The notes below the pieces were generated by a model that was not told the origin of the DNA, made no database searches, and saw only the letters and a list, made by a program, of their open reading frames with translations. Shown one piece after another: positions 14,325 to 22,403 of a stretch of 22,799 nucleotides of DNA; within the stretch, counting starts at the first letter, position 1; each line of letters begins with the position of its first letter. Source of the stretch: Brevundimonas sp. UBA4609 (GTDB lineage Bacteria > Pseudomonadota > Alphaproteobacteria > Caulobacterales > Caulobacteraceae); contig DGIZ01000201.1 of the NCBI GenBank assembly GCA_002386585.1, positions 1 through 22,799 of the forward strand, written 5' to 3'. Position numbers and translations under genes: made by a program.

Positions 14325-14897
14325 ATGACTTCATTTTATCACCGACGCGAGGAAGGCCATGACACGGTATTCCACGTCACGCCCGCGCCTTATCCGGGAG
14401 AAGCCGTGCCCAACGTGCTCTTCTGGGGAGGGGTGGCCCTGATTGTCTGCGGTCTGCCGCTGATGATCATCCTGATCGGATTTCTGTTCATCTTCATTGG
14501 CGTGATCGCCGTCATTCAAGGCCGCAAGCGCAAACGTCTCTGGCAAACCGAGAATGCAAGCCGCCAGCCCAAGAATATCCGTGTCGATGCGGTCGGCGTG
14601 ACGGTCGATGGCCACATCTACCGTGCAGCCGATATCGTGGAGTTTACCGTCACCCACCAGAGCGCCGGACCGGCGATTGTCCGCTACGAGCGGATCACCA
14701 CGGCTGGAGGCGCAATCGGTGCGAGCCTGCGCGACAACACCGAGAACGCCCAGGGCCATGTCGGCTATCAGGCCAGCCTTCGGCTACGTTCCGACAGCAG
14801 GCCCATCGTCTTGGTAGCCGGCCTGACGGAGCAAACGGCCAGTTCCTTAATTCAAGATTTGTCCGACGCCCTGGCCTGTGCTCGGCAGGCCGCCTGA
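14325..14897 (+). CDS. Membrane protein with C-terminal soluble domain, function unknown
   Basis: The 190-residue product has a short polar N-terminus, a membrane hairpin at about 28-66 with the basic stop-transfer RKRKR, and a soluble C-terminal domain of about 110 residues rich in beta strands (IRVDAVGVTVDGHIYRAADI). The C-terminal domain has the look of a PH-like membrane-associated fold, but this is only an impression. A purine-rich GGGGGAG site precedes the ATG. It lies 22 bases after the previous small membrane gene, so they are probably co-transcribed. Both face the kinase fusion across the divergent gap. Confidence 0.8.
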   Translation: MTSFYHRREEGHDTVFHVTPAPYPGEAVPNVLFWGGVALIVCGLPLMIILIGFLFIFIGVIAVIQGRKRKRLWQTENASRQPKNIRVDAVGVTVDGHIYRAADIVEFTVTHQSAGPAIVRYERITTAGGAIGASLRDNTENAQGHVGYQASLRLRSDSRPIVLVAGLTEQTASSLIQDLSDALACARQAA

Positions 14898-14933
14898 CGC
14901 CTCACGCCTGAACTTCAACAAGGGGTATCGACT

Positions 14934-15935
14934 ATGCTCTACGTAAGCAGCTTCCTGCGCATCGCTGAAGCCAGGATGATAACCCTTGGCTTCACGGCCT
15001 TCGCCGTGACGGCATGTGGCTCGCCATCGTCCGCCAACGATAGCGCCGATACCGCCGCTCCGGCGACAGGAGCGGCGGCGCACGCCGCCTTGGCGCAGGC
15101 CGGGCCCGCTGCCGCCTCGCACACGACGTTGCCGATCGAACAGGGCATCTATGCCGATGTTGAATCCGGGGGCTGCGCCAGCGCCCCGTATATATTCTTC
15201 TACGACGGGAAGAATATCGGAAACATCAGCCAGACGATGGGCGCGGAAGTCCACCAGATCCGACGCGTAGGGGCCGGCGGCAAAGATACTGGCGCGGATT
15301 TTACGGGGTTCACACGCGTCTGGAAGGCCGACGATATGGGCGGCGAGGTCCAAGGCGCAAAGGCGACAGGACCGGGGCGCTTCGTTTGGCGCGAGGGCAG
15401 CCCCAGCGCTCGACAGATGGAAGTGTTCGACACCACCTATCAGAAATGCGCCTTCGCGCAGCTTTCAACGCAGATGCAGGCGGTCGTTCGGCAGCACCGT
15501 CCGCAACTGATAAGCGCCGCCGTCCCGCAGGCGGCCTCTGAAGCGCAGGCGCCCGGTACAGTCGCCCTCGTGCCGATTGAGAAGGGGTACTGGGCGATGG
15601 ACATGAGTTGCGCGCAGGCGATCCGTGAAGCCGATCCGGACGGCCTCCCCGACGATCTCCCGTTCACATATCTTGAGGACAGGATCGACTACCTCGGTCA
15701 ACTCGCAGTCAATCGATACGAGTCCTTGGGCGGCAACCGCTATCGCCTGCATGGACAAGCGTCATATGGCAATGGCGAGCCCATCCAGGTTCCGTCCAGG
15801 ACGGACATTATCGTCAACAGCCGAACCGACTTCACCGCCACATCCAACGACCGTATGGGCAGTTTCACGGCTCGATATACGCATTGCCCGACCTCACAAA
15901 TACCCGGCGCCATTCGTGAGATATTCGAGGGATGA
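14934..15935 (+). CDS. Lipoprotein with two related domains, function unknown
   Basis: This 333-residue protein has a signal peptide with lipobox VTAC (lipid Cys C28, Gly at +2, so probably outer membrane). An Ala-rich tether follows. The mature part appears to hold two related domains: one at about 66-172, starting LPIEQGIYADVESGGC and ending TTYQKC; the other at about 213-318, starting VPIEKGYWAMDMSC and ending ARYTHC. The paired Cys in each (C81/C172 and C226/C318) may form disulfides. The family is not recognised. The ATG at 14934 has AGGGG (14921-14925). An internal ATG at codon 15 would also leave a good signal peptide, and is possible. It is third in the plus-strand run beside the kinase fusion. 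Confidence 0.82.
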   Translation: MLYVSSFLRIAEARMITLGFTAFAVTACGSPSSANDSADTAAPATGAAAHAALAQAGPAAASHTTLPIEQGIYADVESGGCASAPYIFFYDGKNIGNISQTMGAEVHQIRRVGAGGKDTGADFTGFTRVWKADDMGGEVQGAKATGPGRFVWREGSPSARQMEVFDTTYQKCAFAQLSTQMQAVVRQHRPQLISAAVPQAASEAQAPGTVALVPIEKGYWAMDMSCAQAIREADPDGLPDDLPFTYLEDRIDYLGQLAVNRYESLGGNRYRLHGQASYGNGEPIQVPSRTDIIVNSRTDFTATSNDRMGSFTARYTHCPTSQIPGAIREIFEG

Positions 15936-16070
15936 AGGGCAGTTATGAAGATGGAGCCCCCGCATCGCATTCGACGCATGAGATGCTGGAGTAGCGACCG
16001 ACGCTGGCCAGGCATCCGCAGAGCCCGGGAGGCGTTGGCTTCAAGGGGCGACGACAAGAGGAGACGGATC

Positions 16071-16568
16071 GTGACGATGAAACCGGCTACAGCCCTCCTC
16101 CGCCCGTTGATCCCGTTCGCCTGCGCAGTTCTGATCGCTTGCGGGCCGACGCCGCCTGAAACCGCCCAACAACCACACAAGACAGGCAGCGTCGCTCCGG
16201 CGCCTGCCGACTCCGCAGCGCCCGCTGAACGCGTCGCCTCCCTCGCGGGGGAATGGCGGGTAGCGGCGATCGACGGCCGCCCCCTCGACGAAGCTGTCGG
16301 GATCGCGATCAGCGGCGACGGCGCCTTGGTGTGGTGGGAGCCGGCTTGCGCAGGCGTCGCGCGCCGCTATCGGATCGAGGGCCGGTCTGTCTCTTTCTCG
16401 CCGGCGGCCCCCGACGACGGACCGAAAGCGGCATGCTCTATCGGCTTACCTCTACGCCTCGACGATGTCCTACGCGCGTTCGATGAGGCAGACGCCATTG
16501 CGCGCACCCCTAGCAACGGAATCCTGATCTCCGGTCGCGCGCACAACGTGACCCTGTTCTCGCAATAG
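16071..16568 (+). CDS. Lipoprotein with META/HslJ-like domain
   Basis: The 165-residue product has a signal peptide and lipobox LIAC (lipid Cys C24, Gly at +2). A Pro/Ala linker follows. The domain begins LAGEWRVAAIDGRPL and continues with VGIAISGDGALVWWEPACAGVARRYRIEG, then FSP and ACSIGLPL. This is the strand and cysteine pattern of META (HslJ-like) lipoproteins, whose exact role is unsettled but often linked to envelope stress or motility. GTG at 16071 is chosen over ATG at 16077 because AAGAGGAG (16056-16063) fits it. The frame is open upstream to 15945, but that would bury the signal peptide. The gap of 135 bases after the previous gene shows nothing else. Confidence 0.8.
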   Translation: MTMKPATALLRPLIPFACAVLIACGPTPPETAQQPHKTGSVAPAPADSAAPAERVASLAGEWRVAAIDGRPLDEAVGIAISGDGALVWWEPACAGVARRYRIEGRSVSFSPAAPDDGPKAACSIGLPLRLDDVLRAFDEADAIARTPSNGILISGRAHNVTLFSQ

Positions 16569-16611
16569 TCGGTCTGGAGTCTCGCACCGAAACATCCTAG
16601 GACCGCCGCAG

Positions 16612-16805
16612 GAGATCCGTCCGCTAACCCGTTTTCAGAATCCGCACGACCATTTTGTGCATCATGTGGTGGTCAGCAATCTCACGCTGTCTGCTGATCG
16701 CGCGGAGCGCCAAGCCTACCTCCGCTGGAAGGCGAACTCGCAGAGATCGAGCGCAAACTGAAGCGTGCGTGTACCTGGCGGTATTGCGGGGGAGCAGGAA
16801 TTTAG
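16612..16805 (+). pseudogene. Possible frameshifted gene remnant
   Basis: The 272-base gap between the META lipoprotein and the repair operon holds a protein-like stretch split by a frameshift. One frame (16612 to about 16731) reads FQNPHDHFVHHVVVSNLTL and then DRAERQAYLRWK. The next frame (about 16728 to TAG at 16803-16805) continues EGELAEIERKLKRAC. The join is natural for a helical, charged segment. No start codon or family was recognised. It could be the end of a decayed gene, or chance. Confidence 0.3.
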
Positions 16806-16840
16806 GCGATACTTCACGCTTAACTTTCTCGCCTGATATC

Positions 16841-18268
16841 TCAAAGTTGGGCCGACGCGACCGCGAGGTCCGCCAGGAACCTGGCGCGTTCTTTATCCCT
16901 CGTCGTTGGATCAGGCAGGCGCAGCAGATAGGCGGGATGAACAGTTAGCAGCACCCGCGCGCCGTCGTCCGCAGTGATGATCCGGCCGCGCTCCGCCTGC
17001 ACGGCGGGCTTTCGGCCCAGAAGCGCCAGACCCGCCGTCGCGCCCAGCGCCAGGATCAACCGGGGCTTCACCAGGCGCCGCTCGTGATCAAGCCACCAGC
17101 GGCAGGCCTGGACCTCGCCCGCATTGGGCGTCTTGTGCAGACGGCGCTTGCCGCGCGGCTCGTGCTTGAAATGCTTGACCGCATTGGTGAGGTAGAGGTC
17201 GCGCCGATCCAGCCCCGCCGCCTCCAGCATGGTGTCCAACAGGCGTCCGGCCGGGCCGACGAAGGGACGTCCGGCCAGGTCTTCCTGATCGCCCGGCTGT
17301 TCGCCGACCACCATCAGGGCGGCGCGCGCCGGCCCCTCGCCGCAGACGCCCTGGGTGGCGTCCCGCCACAAGGGACAGCGACGGCAGCCCTGAACGCCGC
17401 GCGCCAGGTCGTCGAGAGTCTCGGGGACCAGATCATCGGTCGTGGCGCGATCAATCGCGGGCGCGCGAGCACGCTGGAACCGTTCGTTGGGTCGAGGCGC
17501 GGGCTGGGTCACCATGGCTTCTGTGCGAACCGACGCATCCGCGGTCAGTTCCGGGATCAGCGCCGCCTCGGGCAGGTTTTTCCAGTAGCGCTTGGCCATT
17601 TCCGAGCGCATGGCCTGGAGCCGCAGCCGCGCCGGATTGAAGGTCGAGGCGTAATAGGTGCGCCAGAAATCCTCCATCGCGTCTTCCCTAGGCGCCTGCG
17701 CCTGATCGGCGGGCGGCCCGTAGGTCAAGGCCTCGCCGTTCCAATGGGCGGACCCGTCCGGCGTCAGGATCGACCACCGCATGGTGCTGAACCGCCACGC
17801 GAAGAAGGGGGCCGTCGCCTGCAGCACGCGATGGGCCGGCTCGAACCAGGCGCCCCAATGCTCGCCCGTCTCGTCTTCAGCCTGTCGGAAACGAACGAAG
17901 GCCTTCATCTTGTGAGCGGCGCGGCGCACCGCCTTCACCCGATCTGCCGCCTCGGCGACGTCACGATCCGACAGAACGGCCATCAGGTTCGGCTGATCCT
18001 TCAAGCGCCATAGCAGGCGATACATCAGGTCGAAGCGATCGTCGGATCGATGCTGGATCAACTGGGTCGCCGTTTCCCAGAAGGTGCGCGGGACGCTGAA
18101 CGCGCCATCAACCTGGGGAAGAGCAGCAGCTTCGTCGAACAGGCCTCCGAAGGACTGCCCCACCACGAACTGCACCCGGGTCGGCTCGACGCCGGCCAGC
18201 CGCAACCGCCGCGCCGCCTCGCGCCAGCCGTCGAAATCCAGCGGGTCGGCCAGAACCGCGGTCTGCAT
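16841..18268 (-). CDS. DUF4130 and UdgX fusion, uracil-DNA binding/repair protein
   Basis: This 475-residue protein joins two parts. Residues about 1-250 form a DUF4130 (TIGR03915-type) putative DNA-repair domain. Residues about 275-475 form a UdgX-type uracil-DNA glycosylase with GEQPGDQEDLAGRPFVGPAG (323-342), the R-loop KRRLHKTP (374-381) and HPAYLLR (444-450). UdgX excises uracil and then stays covalently bound to the DNA through the R-loop His, here H378. Cys at 295, 298, 309 and 389 fit the 4Fe-4S cluster. The ATG overlaps the stop of the radical SAM gene as ATGA, so both are coupled. Such fusions occur next to TIGR03916 proteins in other alphaproteobacteria. The LexA box before the operon implies damage induction. 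Confidence 0.93.
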   Translation of the reverse strand: MQTAVLADPLDFDGWREAARRLRLAGVEPTRVQFVVGQSFGGLFDEAAALPQVDGAFSVPRTFWETATQLIQHRSDDRFDLMYRLLWRLKDQPNLMAVLSDRDVAEAADRVKAVRRAAHKMKAFVRFRQAEDETGEHWGAWFEPAHRVLQATAPFFAWRFSTMRWSILTPDGSAHWNGEALTYGPPADQAQAPREDAMEDFWRTYYASTFNPARLRLQAMRSEMAKRYWKNLPEAALIPELTADASVRTEAMVTQPAPRPNERFQRARAPAIDRATTDDLVPETLDDLARGVQGCRRCPLWRDATQGVCGEGPARAALMVVGEQPGDQEDLAGRPFVGPAGRLLDTMLEAAGLDRRDLYLTNAVKHFKHEPRGKRRLHKTPNAGEVQACRWWLDHERRLVKPRLILALGATAGLALLGRKPAVQAERGRIITADDGARVLLTVHPAYLLRLPDPTTRDKERARFLADLAVASAQL

Positions 18269-19509
18269 CAGAACAGGCTCAACTGCTCGGCCTTGCGGCG
18301 GGGCGCCAGGCGCGCGCGCAGGTCTGCCGCATCAGTCAGGCCGCCGGGCGTCCAGTCCAGCGCCGTGATCCACGGCCGCACCGCCTCAATGGAGCGAGTC
18401 AGCCGCCCGATGTCCTCGAGCCGCAAGGTCCGATGCCGTCGCACCGACAGGATGCGGTCGACCGCCTTCACGCCCAGGCCCGGCACCCGCAGCAGACTCT
18501 CTCTCGCAGCCCGGTTGACGTCCAGAGGAAAGGCCTCGCGTCGCCGCAGCGCCCAGGCCAGTTTGGGATCGACGTCCAGGTCCAACATGCCGCCGTTCGC
18601 ACCCTCCCCGATCTCGGGCGCAGTGAAGCCGTAGAAGCGCATCAGCCAGTCCGCCTGATAAAGCCTGTGCTCGCGCATCAGCGGCGGCTTGGTCGGCGGC
18701 AGCAGGCTGGATCCGTCGGGAATGGGGCTGAAGGCGGAATAATAGACCCGGCGCAGGCCATACCCGCCGTACAGCGAGGCGCTGCGGGCCATGATCTCCG
18801 TGTCCGGCGCGCCGTCGGCGCCGACTATCAGCTGCGTCGACTGACCCGCAGGGGCGAAGGCGGGCGGCCGCTTGCGGTCTCTCCTTTCCGGCTGCGCCGC
18901 TTCCAGCTTCAGCCGCACCTGCCCCATGGTCTTGCGGATCGTCCGAGCATCCTTTTCCGGGGCGAGACGGCCCAGAGCCTCGTCGCGGGGCAGTTCGATG
19001 TTGGCGGACAGTCGGTCGGCATAAAGGCCCGCCAGCTCCACCAGCCGGGCGTCGGCCTCCGGGATCAGCTTCAGATGGATGTAGCCGCGAAAGTCGTGCT
19101 CCTCGCGCAGGCGCCGCGCGACCTCGACCAGTTGCTCCATGGTGTAGTCGCCGTTGCGGATTACGCCCGACGACAGGAACAACCCCTCGATGTAGTTTCG
19201 CTTGTAGAAGGCCAAGGTCAGATCCACGACCTCCTGCACCGTGAAGCGCGCGCGCTCGACGTTCGAGGACACCCGGTTGATACAGTAGGCGCAGTCATAG
19301 ATGCAGAAGTTGGTCAGCAGTATCTTCAGCAGACTGACGCACCGTCCATCCGGCGTATAGGCGTGGCAGATGCCCATGCCCTCGGTCGAGCCGATCCCTC
19401 GACCGCCCAGAGAATCCCGCTTGGTTGAACCCGATGAGGCGCAGGAGGCGTCGTATTTCGCCGCATCCGCCAGAACCGCCAGCTTTCGTTTCAGATCAAT
19501 CCGCGCCAT
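18268..19509 (-). CDS. Putative DNA modification/repair radical SAM protein (SplB-like, TIGR03916 type)
   Basis: The 413-residue product has the radical SAM motif CIYDCAYC with C69, C73 and C76 binding the 4Fe-4S cluster. The N-terminus contains MARIDLKRKLAVLADAAKYD, typical of the family. The barrel follows, and the C-terminal part includes a helix-hairpin-helix (RVPGLGVKAVDRIL, about 342-355) that suggests DNA binding. Family members are predicted to repair or modify DNA, like spore photoproduct lyase; the reaction is not known. The ATG at 19509 lies one base from a perfect LexA box, so the transcript may be leaderless. The gene is coupled to the DUF4130-UdgX gene downstream. Confidence 0.92.
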   Translation of the reverse strand: MARIDLKRKLAVLADAAKYDASCASSGSTKRDSLGGRGIGSTEGMGICHAYTPDGRCVSLLKILLTNFCIYDCAYCINRVSSNVERARFTVQEVVDLTLAFYKRNYIEGLFLSSGVIRNGDYTMEQLVEVARRLREEHDFRGYIHLKLIPEADARLVELAGLYADRLSANIELPRDEALGRLAPEKDARTIRKTMGQVRLKLEAAQPERRDRKRPPAFAPAGQSTQLIVGADGAPDTEIMARSASLYGGYGLRRVYYSAFSPIPDGSSLLPPTKPPLMREHRLYQADWLMRFYGFTAPEIGEGANGGMLDLDVDPKLAWALRRREAFPLDVNRAARESLLRVPGLGVKAVDRILSVRRHRTLRLEDIGRLTRSIEAVRPWITALDWTPGGLTDAADLRARLAPRRKAEQLSLF

Positions 19510-19510
19510 A

Positions 19511-19525
19511 TGTTCATGATATGTT
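19511..19525. promoter_or_regulatory. LexA (SOS) box upstream of the radical SAM/UdgX operon
   Basis: GTTCATGATATGTTC is a perfect GTTC-N7-GTTC direct repeat, the LexA box of alphaproteobacteria (GAAC-N7-GAAC on the coding strand). It ends one base before the ATG of the radical SAM gene. It would overlap the promoter, so LexA would block transcription until DNA damage. No separate ribosome site fits between it and the start. The remaining 38 bases to the next gene show nothing else clear. Confidence 0.85.
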
Positions 19526-19563
19526 CCAAGCCATCGGCGATCCAGTGCGCCCGGATAGATTTT

Positions 19564-19860
19564 TCAGAACGCCAGCGGCGTCGTCTGCCACGTCACCCCG
19601 ACGGCGGCGACAAGCGCGCCGGTCAGGGCCACGCGTCGCTCCCACAGGCCCGGCCCATCGGAGACAGGACGCCGCGCCATGACGACGGCCACGACGGCGA
19701 TCAGCGCCAAACACAGAAGGCTGAAGCCCAGCCCTATCCAGCGCCCAGCGGCCGCCTCGGTCGACGACCAGACGTCTGCGGCGCTGGCCAGCAGATAGAG
19801 ACCGAGAAAGTGCGCGGCCCAGATCATCAGGCCCGCCGTCATGGCCAGCCAGCGCTTCAC
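19564..19860 (-). CDS. Small membrane protein of the caa3 oxidase operon
   Basis: The 98-residue product has three membrane segments at about 9-30, 40-62 and 76-94. LMIWAAHFLGLYLL near the N-terminus is typical of small proteins encoded beside cytochrome c oxidase genes in proteobacteria. Its GTG start at 19860 overlaps the stop of the fused subunit I+III gene as GTGA, so it is translationally coupled. The open frame continues upstream to 20607 but that part is only a shadow of the oxidase gene. A subunit IV-like or assembly role is inferred from position. No metal or heme motif beyond one His is seen. Confidence 0.82.
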   Translation of the reverse strand: MKRWLAMTAGLMIWAAHFLGLYLLASAADVWSSTEAAAGRWIGLGFSLLCLALIAVVAVVMARRPVSDGPGLWERRVALTGALVAAVGVTWQTTPLAF

Positions 19861-22403
19861 GATCCGCCGCCCGGAAACAGCCGGATCAGCAGCACGACCA
19901 TCGCCGCCTGCCCCGCCGTATAAGCCAGGAAGAGGCCGATCAGATCGACCGTGGAGGGCCGGTCGGCCGACAGCCGTCCAAACGTTCGACGCAACAGGAT
20001 ATAGAGTCCCATCAAGGCCCCGATCCCCGCGAAAGTCCCCGCCCAGCCCAGAAGAGCGAAGACAGCGGCGCCCTGACTGGCAGCGTCCGGCTTCAAGCCA
20101 GCGGACCACCAAGCCCGAAGCTCCAACCCTGTCGCCGTCGCGACGCCGATGGCGCTGACGAGCAGGAGAGCCGTGGCGAGCGTCTCCGCTCCCCTCCTCG
20201 CCCGGCGCAACACGCGCGGCGCGGCTGCGGCGCACAGCCCCGCCAGGGCCAGGGCTCCGAGGTGCAGTATCATCGACGCCGTCTGCGGCGGCGCCTGCCA
20301 CAGATCCGGCCGTCGGCTCCACAGGAAGACATAGGAGAAGCCCGCCAGCAGGCAGACCATGCCGCCGACAATCAGCACGATCACCATGGCCCACCAGCCA
20401 TGACTGGACGGCCCCGAAACATAGTTGGGCATGCGGACGCCCGCCCCGATGTCCGTGGTCTTGCGACTGTACGGCGCATCCAGGAACCAGCACCAGCGCA
20501 TGATGCAGTAGATCGCCAGCACCCCGCTGATCACCGCGGCGGCATAGGCCTGGATGGTCAAGATCAGAAAGAAACCGGCGGTGAAGACCGCGCCGAAAAC
20601 GTGCCAAGGGGACGGGCGCGGGAGGCGCAGGACATACTGCGGCTCCGCGTTAAGGGGGCTGGTGACCAGGGTCTGGCGCTCGCCTCCCGCCGCGCCGGGC
20701 AAAAACCAGCGCCCCTCCTGCACCTCCTTCGCCAACCCCTTCTGCTCCCAGAGCGGATAGAGGCTCTTCACCACCGGGACGGAGCGCACGGAATAATAGC
20801 CGCTGGGCAGCCATTCCAGACCGGGGCCGTCATGGATGTTGCCCGCCTCGCGCGGGCCGAAGGGGCGGAAGTTGCGGATCATGTCGAAGACCCACAGCAG
20901 GACCGCCAGCCCGAACAGGAAGGCCCCTATGGTCGAGATGAAGTTAGGCAGGTCCCAGCCGCGTCCCGGCAGATAGGTGTAGACCCGGCGCGGCATTCCC
21001 ATCAGCCCGGTCAGGTGCATCGGCATGAAAGCGATGTTGTGCCCTGCGAACATCAGCCAGAAGACCCATCTGCCCATGCGCTCGCTCAGCGGCCGGACGC
21101 TGGACATGGGCAGCCAGTAGTAGATGGCCGCGAACAGGGGAAAGACCATGCCGCCGATCAGGACGTAGTGCAGGTGGGCGACAATGAAGTAGCTGTCGTG
21201 GGCCTGCCAGTCGAAGGGCACCATGGCGACCATGACCCCGGTCAGCCCGCCCATGACGAAGATGATCAGGCCGCCGACGGCGAACAGGCCGGGCGTGGTG
21301 AAGCGCATCTTTCCGGCCGCTATGGTGGCGATCCAGGCGAAGACCTGCACACCGGCAGGCACGCTGACCGCCATGGAGGCGGCGCTGAAGTAGTTGATGC
21401 TGATCTGCGGCATGCCGGTGGTGAACATGTGGTGCGCCCACACGCCGAAGCTGATGAAGCCGGTCGCCAGCATGGCCATGACCACGAGGGGATGGCCGAC
21501 CAGCTTGGTCCGCGCCATGGCGGGTATGATGGTCGACATGGCGCCCGCCGCCGGCAGGAAGATGATGTAGACCTCCGGGTGGCCGAAGAACCAGAACAGA
21601 TGCTGCCACAGCATGGGATCGCCGCCCTTCAGCGGATCGAAGAAGGGCCAGCCCAGCGCCCGTTCCAGCTCCAGCAGCAAGGTCGCCAGGATCACCGATG
21701 GAAAGGCGATGATGATCATGCAGGCGAAGATCAGCATGGCCCAGGCGAAGACCGGCAGCTTGTCCAGCGTCATGCCGGGCGCGCGCGTCTTCAGCACGCC
21801 GACGATGATCTCGATCGCTCCGGCGATGGCCGAGATCTCGATGAAACCGATGCCCAGCAGCCAGAAGTCGGCGTTGATTCCCGGCGAATAGGTCATGCCT
21901 GTCAGAGGCGGGTACATGAACCACCCCCCGTCCGGCGCCAGGCCGAAGAACAGGGAGCAGAAGAAGGCCAGGCCGCCGATAAGATAGGCCCAGAAGGCGT
22001 AGGCCCCCAGACGCGGAAACGGCAGATCGCGCGCCCCCAGCATCTGCGGCAGCAGCAGCACGCCCAGCGCCTCGACCGCCGGCACGGCGAACAGGAACAT
22101 CATCACCGTGCCGTGCATGGTGAAGATCTGGTTGTAGGTCTCCTGCGGCAGGAAGCCGCTCATCGGCAAGGCCAGCTGGGTGCGCATCAGCAGCGCCAGC
22201 ACCCCCGCCAGCACGAAGAACAGCATGGCCGCGCCGACGTAATAGACGCCGATGATGTTGTTGTTGATCGCCGTGATCCACTCGCCGGGACGGCGCGGAC
22301 CGCACCAGGCGGCTTCCAGCTGCTCCAGCTCGCCATCCGGACGCGGCTCCTCGGTGGGAAAGCGATCGTATTTGCGGACGTCGAAGCCGGTTTCCGACGT
22401 CAT
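19857..22403 (-). CDS. ctaD: Cytochrome c oxidase subunit I+III fusion (caa3 type)
   Basis: This 848-residue inner-membrane protein fuses the catalytic subunit I (about 1-570) with subunit III (about 620-848). Subunit I shows H97 (MHGTVM) for heme a, the H275/Y279 pair in GHPEVY with CuB, H324/H325 (WAHHMF) for CuB, and H410/H412 in AHLHYV for hemes a3 and a. E277 of GHPEVY and D126 fit the D proton channel. At the K-channel position the usual lysine (IPTGIKVF) is Q353 (VPAGVQVF). The subunit III part has SHGWWAMV. The ATG overlaps the subunit II stop as ATGA. A long frame continues upstream to 22790 but overlaps subunit II and is excluded. The enzyme reduces oxygen with electrons from cytochrome c and pumps protons. 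Confidence 0.95.
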   Translation of the reverse strand: MTSETGFDVRKYDRFPTEEPRPDGELEQLEAAWCGPRRPGEWITAINNNIIGVYYVGAAMLFFVLAGVLALLMRTQLALPMSGFLPQETYNQIFTMHGTVMMFLFAVPAVEALGVLLLPQMLGARDLPFPRLGAYAFWAYLIGGLAFFCSLFFGLAPDGGWFMYPPLTGMTYSPGINADFWLLGIGFIEISAIAGAIEIIVGVLKTRAPGMTLDKLPVFAWAMLIFACMIIIAFPSVILATLLLELERALGWPFFDPLKGGDPMLWQHLFWFFGHPEVYIIFLPAAGAMSTIIPAMARTKLVGHPLVVMAMLATGFISFGVWAHHMFTTGMPQISINYFSAASMAVSVPAGVQVFAWIATIAAGKMRFTTPGLFAVGGLIIFVMGGLTGVMVAMVPFDWQAHDSYFIVAHLHYVLIGGMVFPLFAAIYYWLPMSSVRPLSERMGRWVFWLMFAGHNIAFMPMHLTGLMGMPRRVYTYLPGRGWDLPNFISTIGAFLFGLAVLLWVFDMIRNFRPFGPREAGNIHDGPGLEWLPSGYYSVRSVPVVKSLYPLWEQKGLAKEVQEGRWFLPGAAGGERQTLVTSPLNAEPQYVLRLPRPSPWHVFGAVFTAGFFLILTIQAYAAAVISGVLAIYCIMRWCWFLDAPYSRKTTDIGAGVRMPNYVSGPSSHGWWAMVIVLIVGGMVCLLAGFSYVFLWSRRPDLWQAPPQTASMILHLGALALAGLCAAAAPRVLRRARRGAETLATALLLVSAIGVATATGLELRAWWSAGLKPDAASQGAAVFALLGWAGTFAGIGALMGLYILLRRTFGRLSADRPSTVDLIGLFLAYTAGQAAMVVLLIRLFPGGGS

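Noticed and set aside
15945..16070. Upstream start for the META-domain lipoprotein.
   Set aside because: It would put 42 basic residues before the lipoprotein signal peptide; GTG at 16071 has a good ribosome site.
16655..16948. A 97-codon plus-strand frame.
   Set aside because: It overlaps the end of the UdgX gene, has random composition and no ribosome site.
19861..20607. N-terminal extension of the small oxidase-operon membrane protein.
   Set aside because: It is antiphase to the oxidase gene on the same strand; the GTG at 19860 overlapping the stop gives a proper membrane protein.
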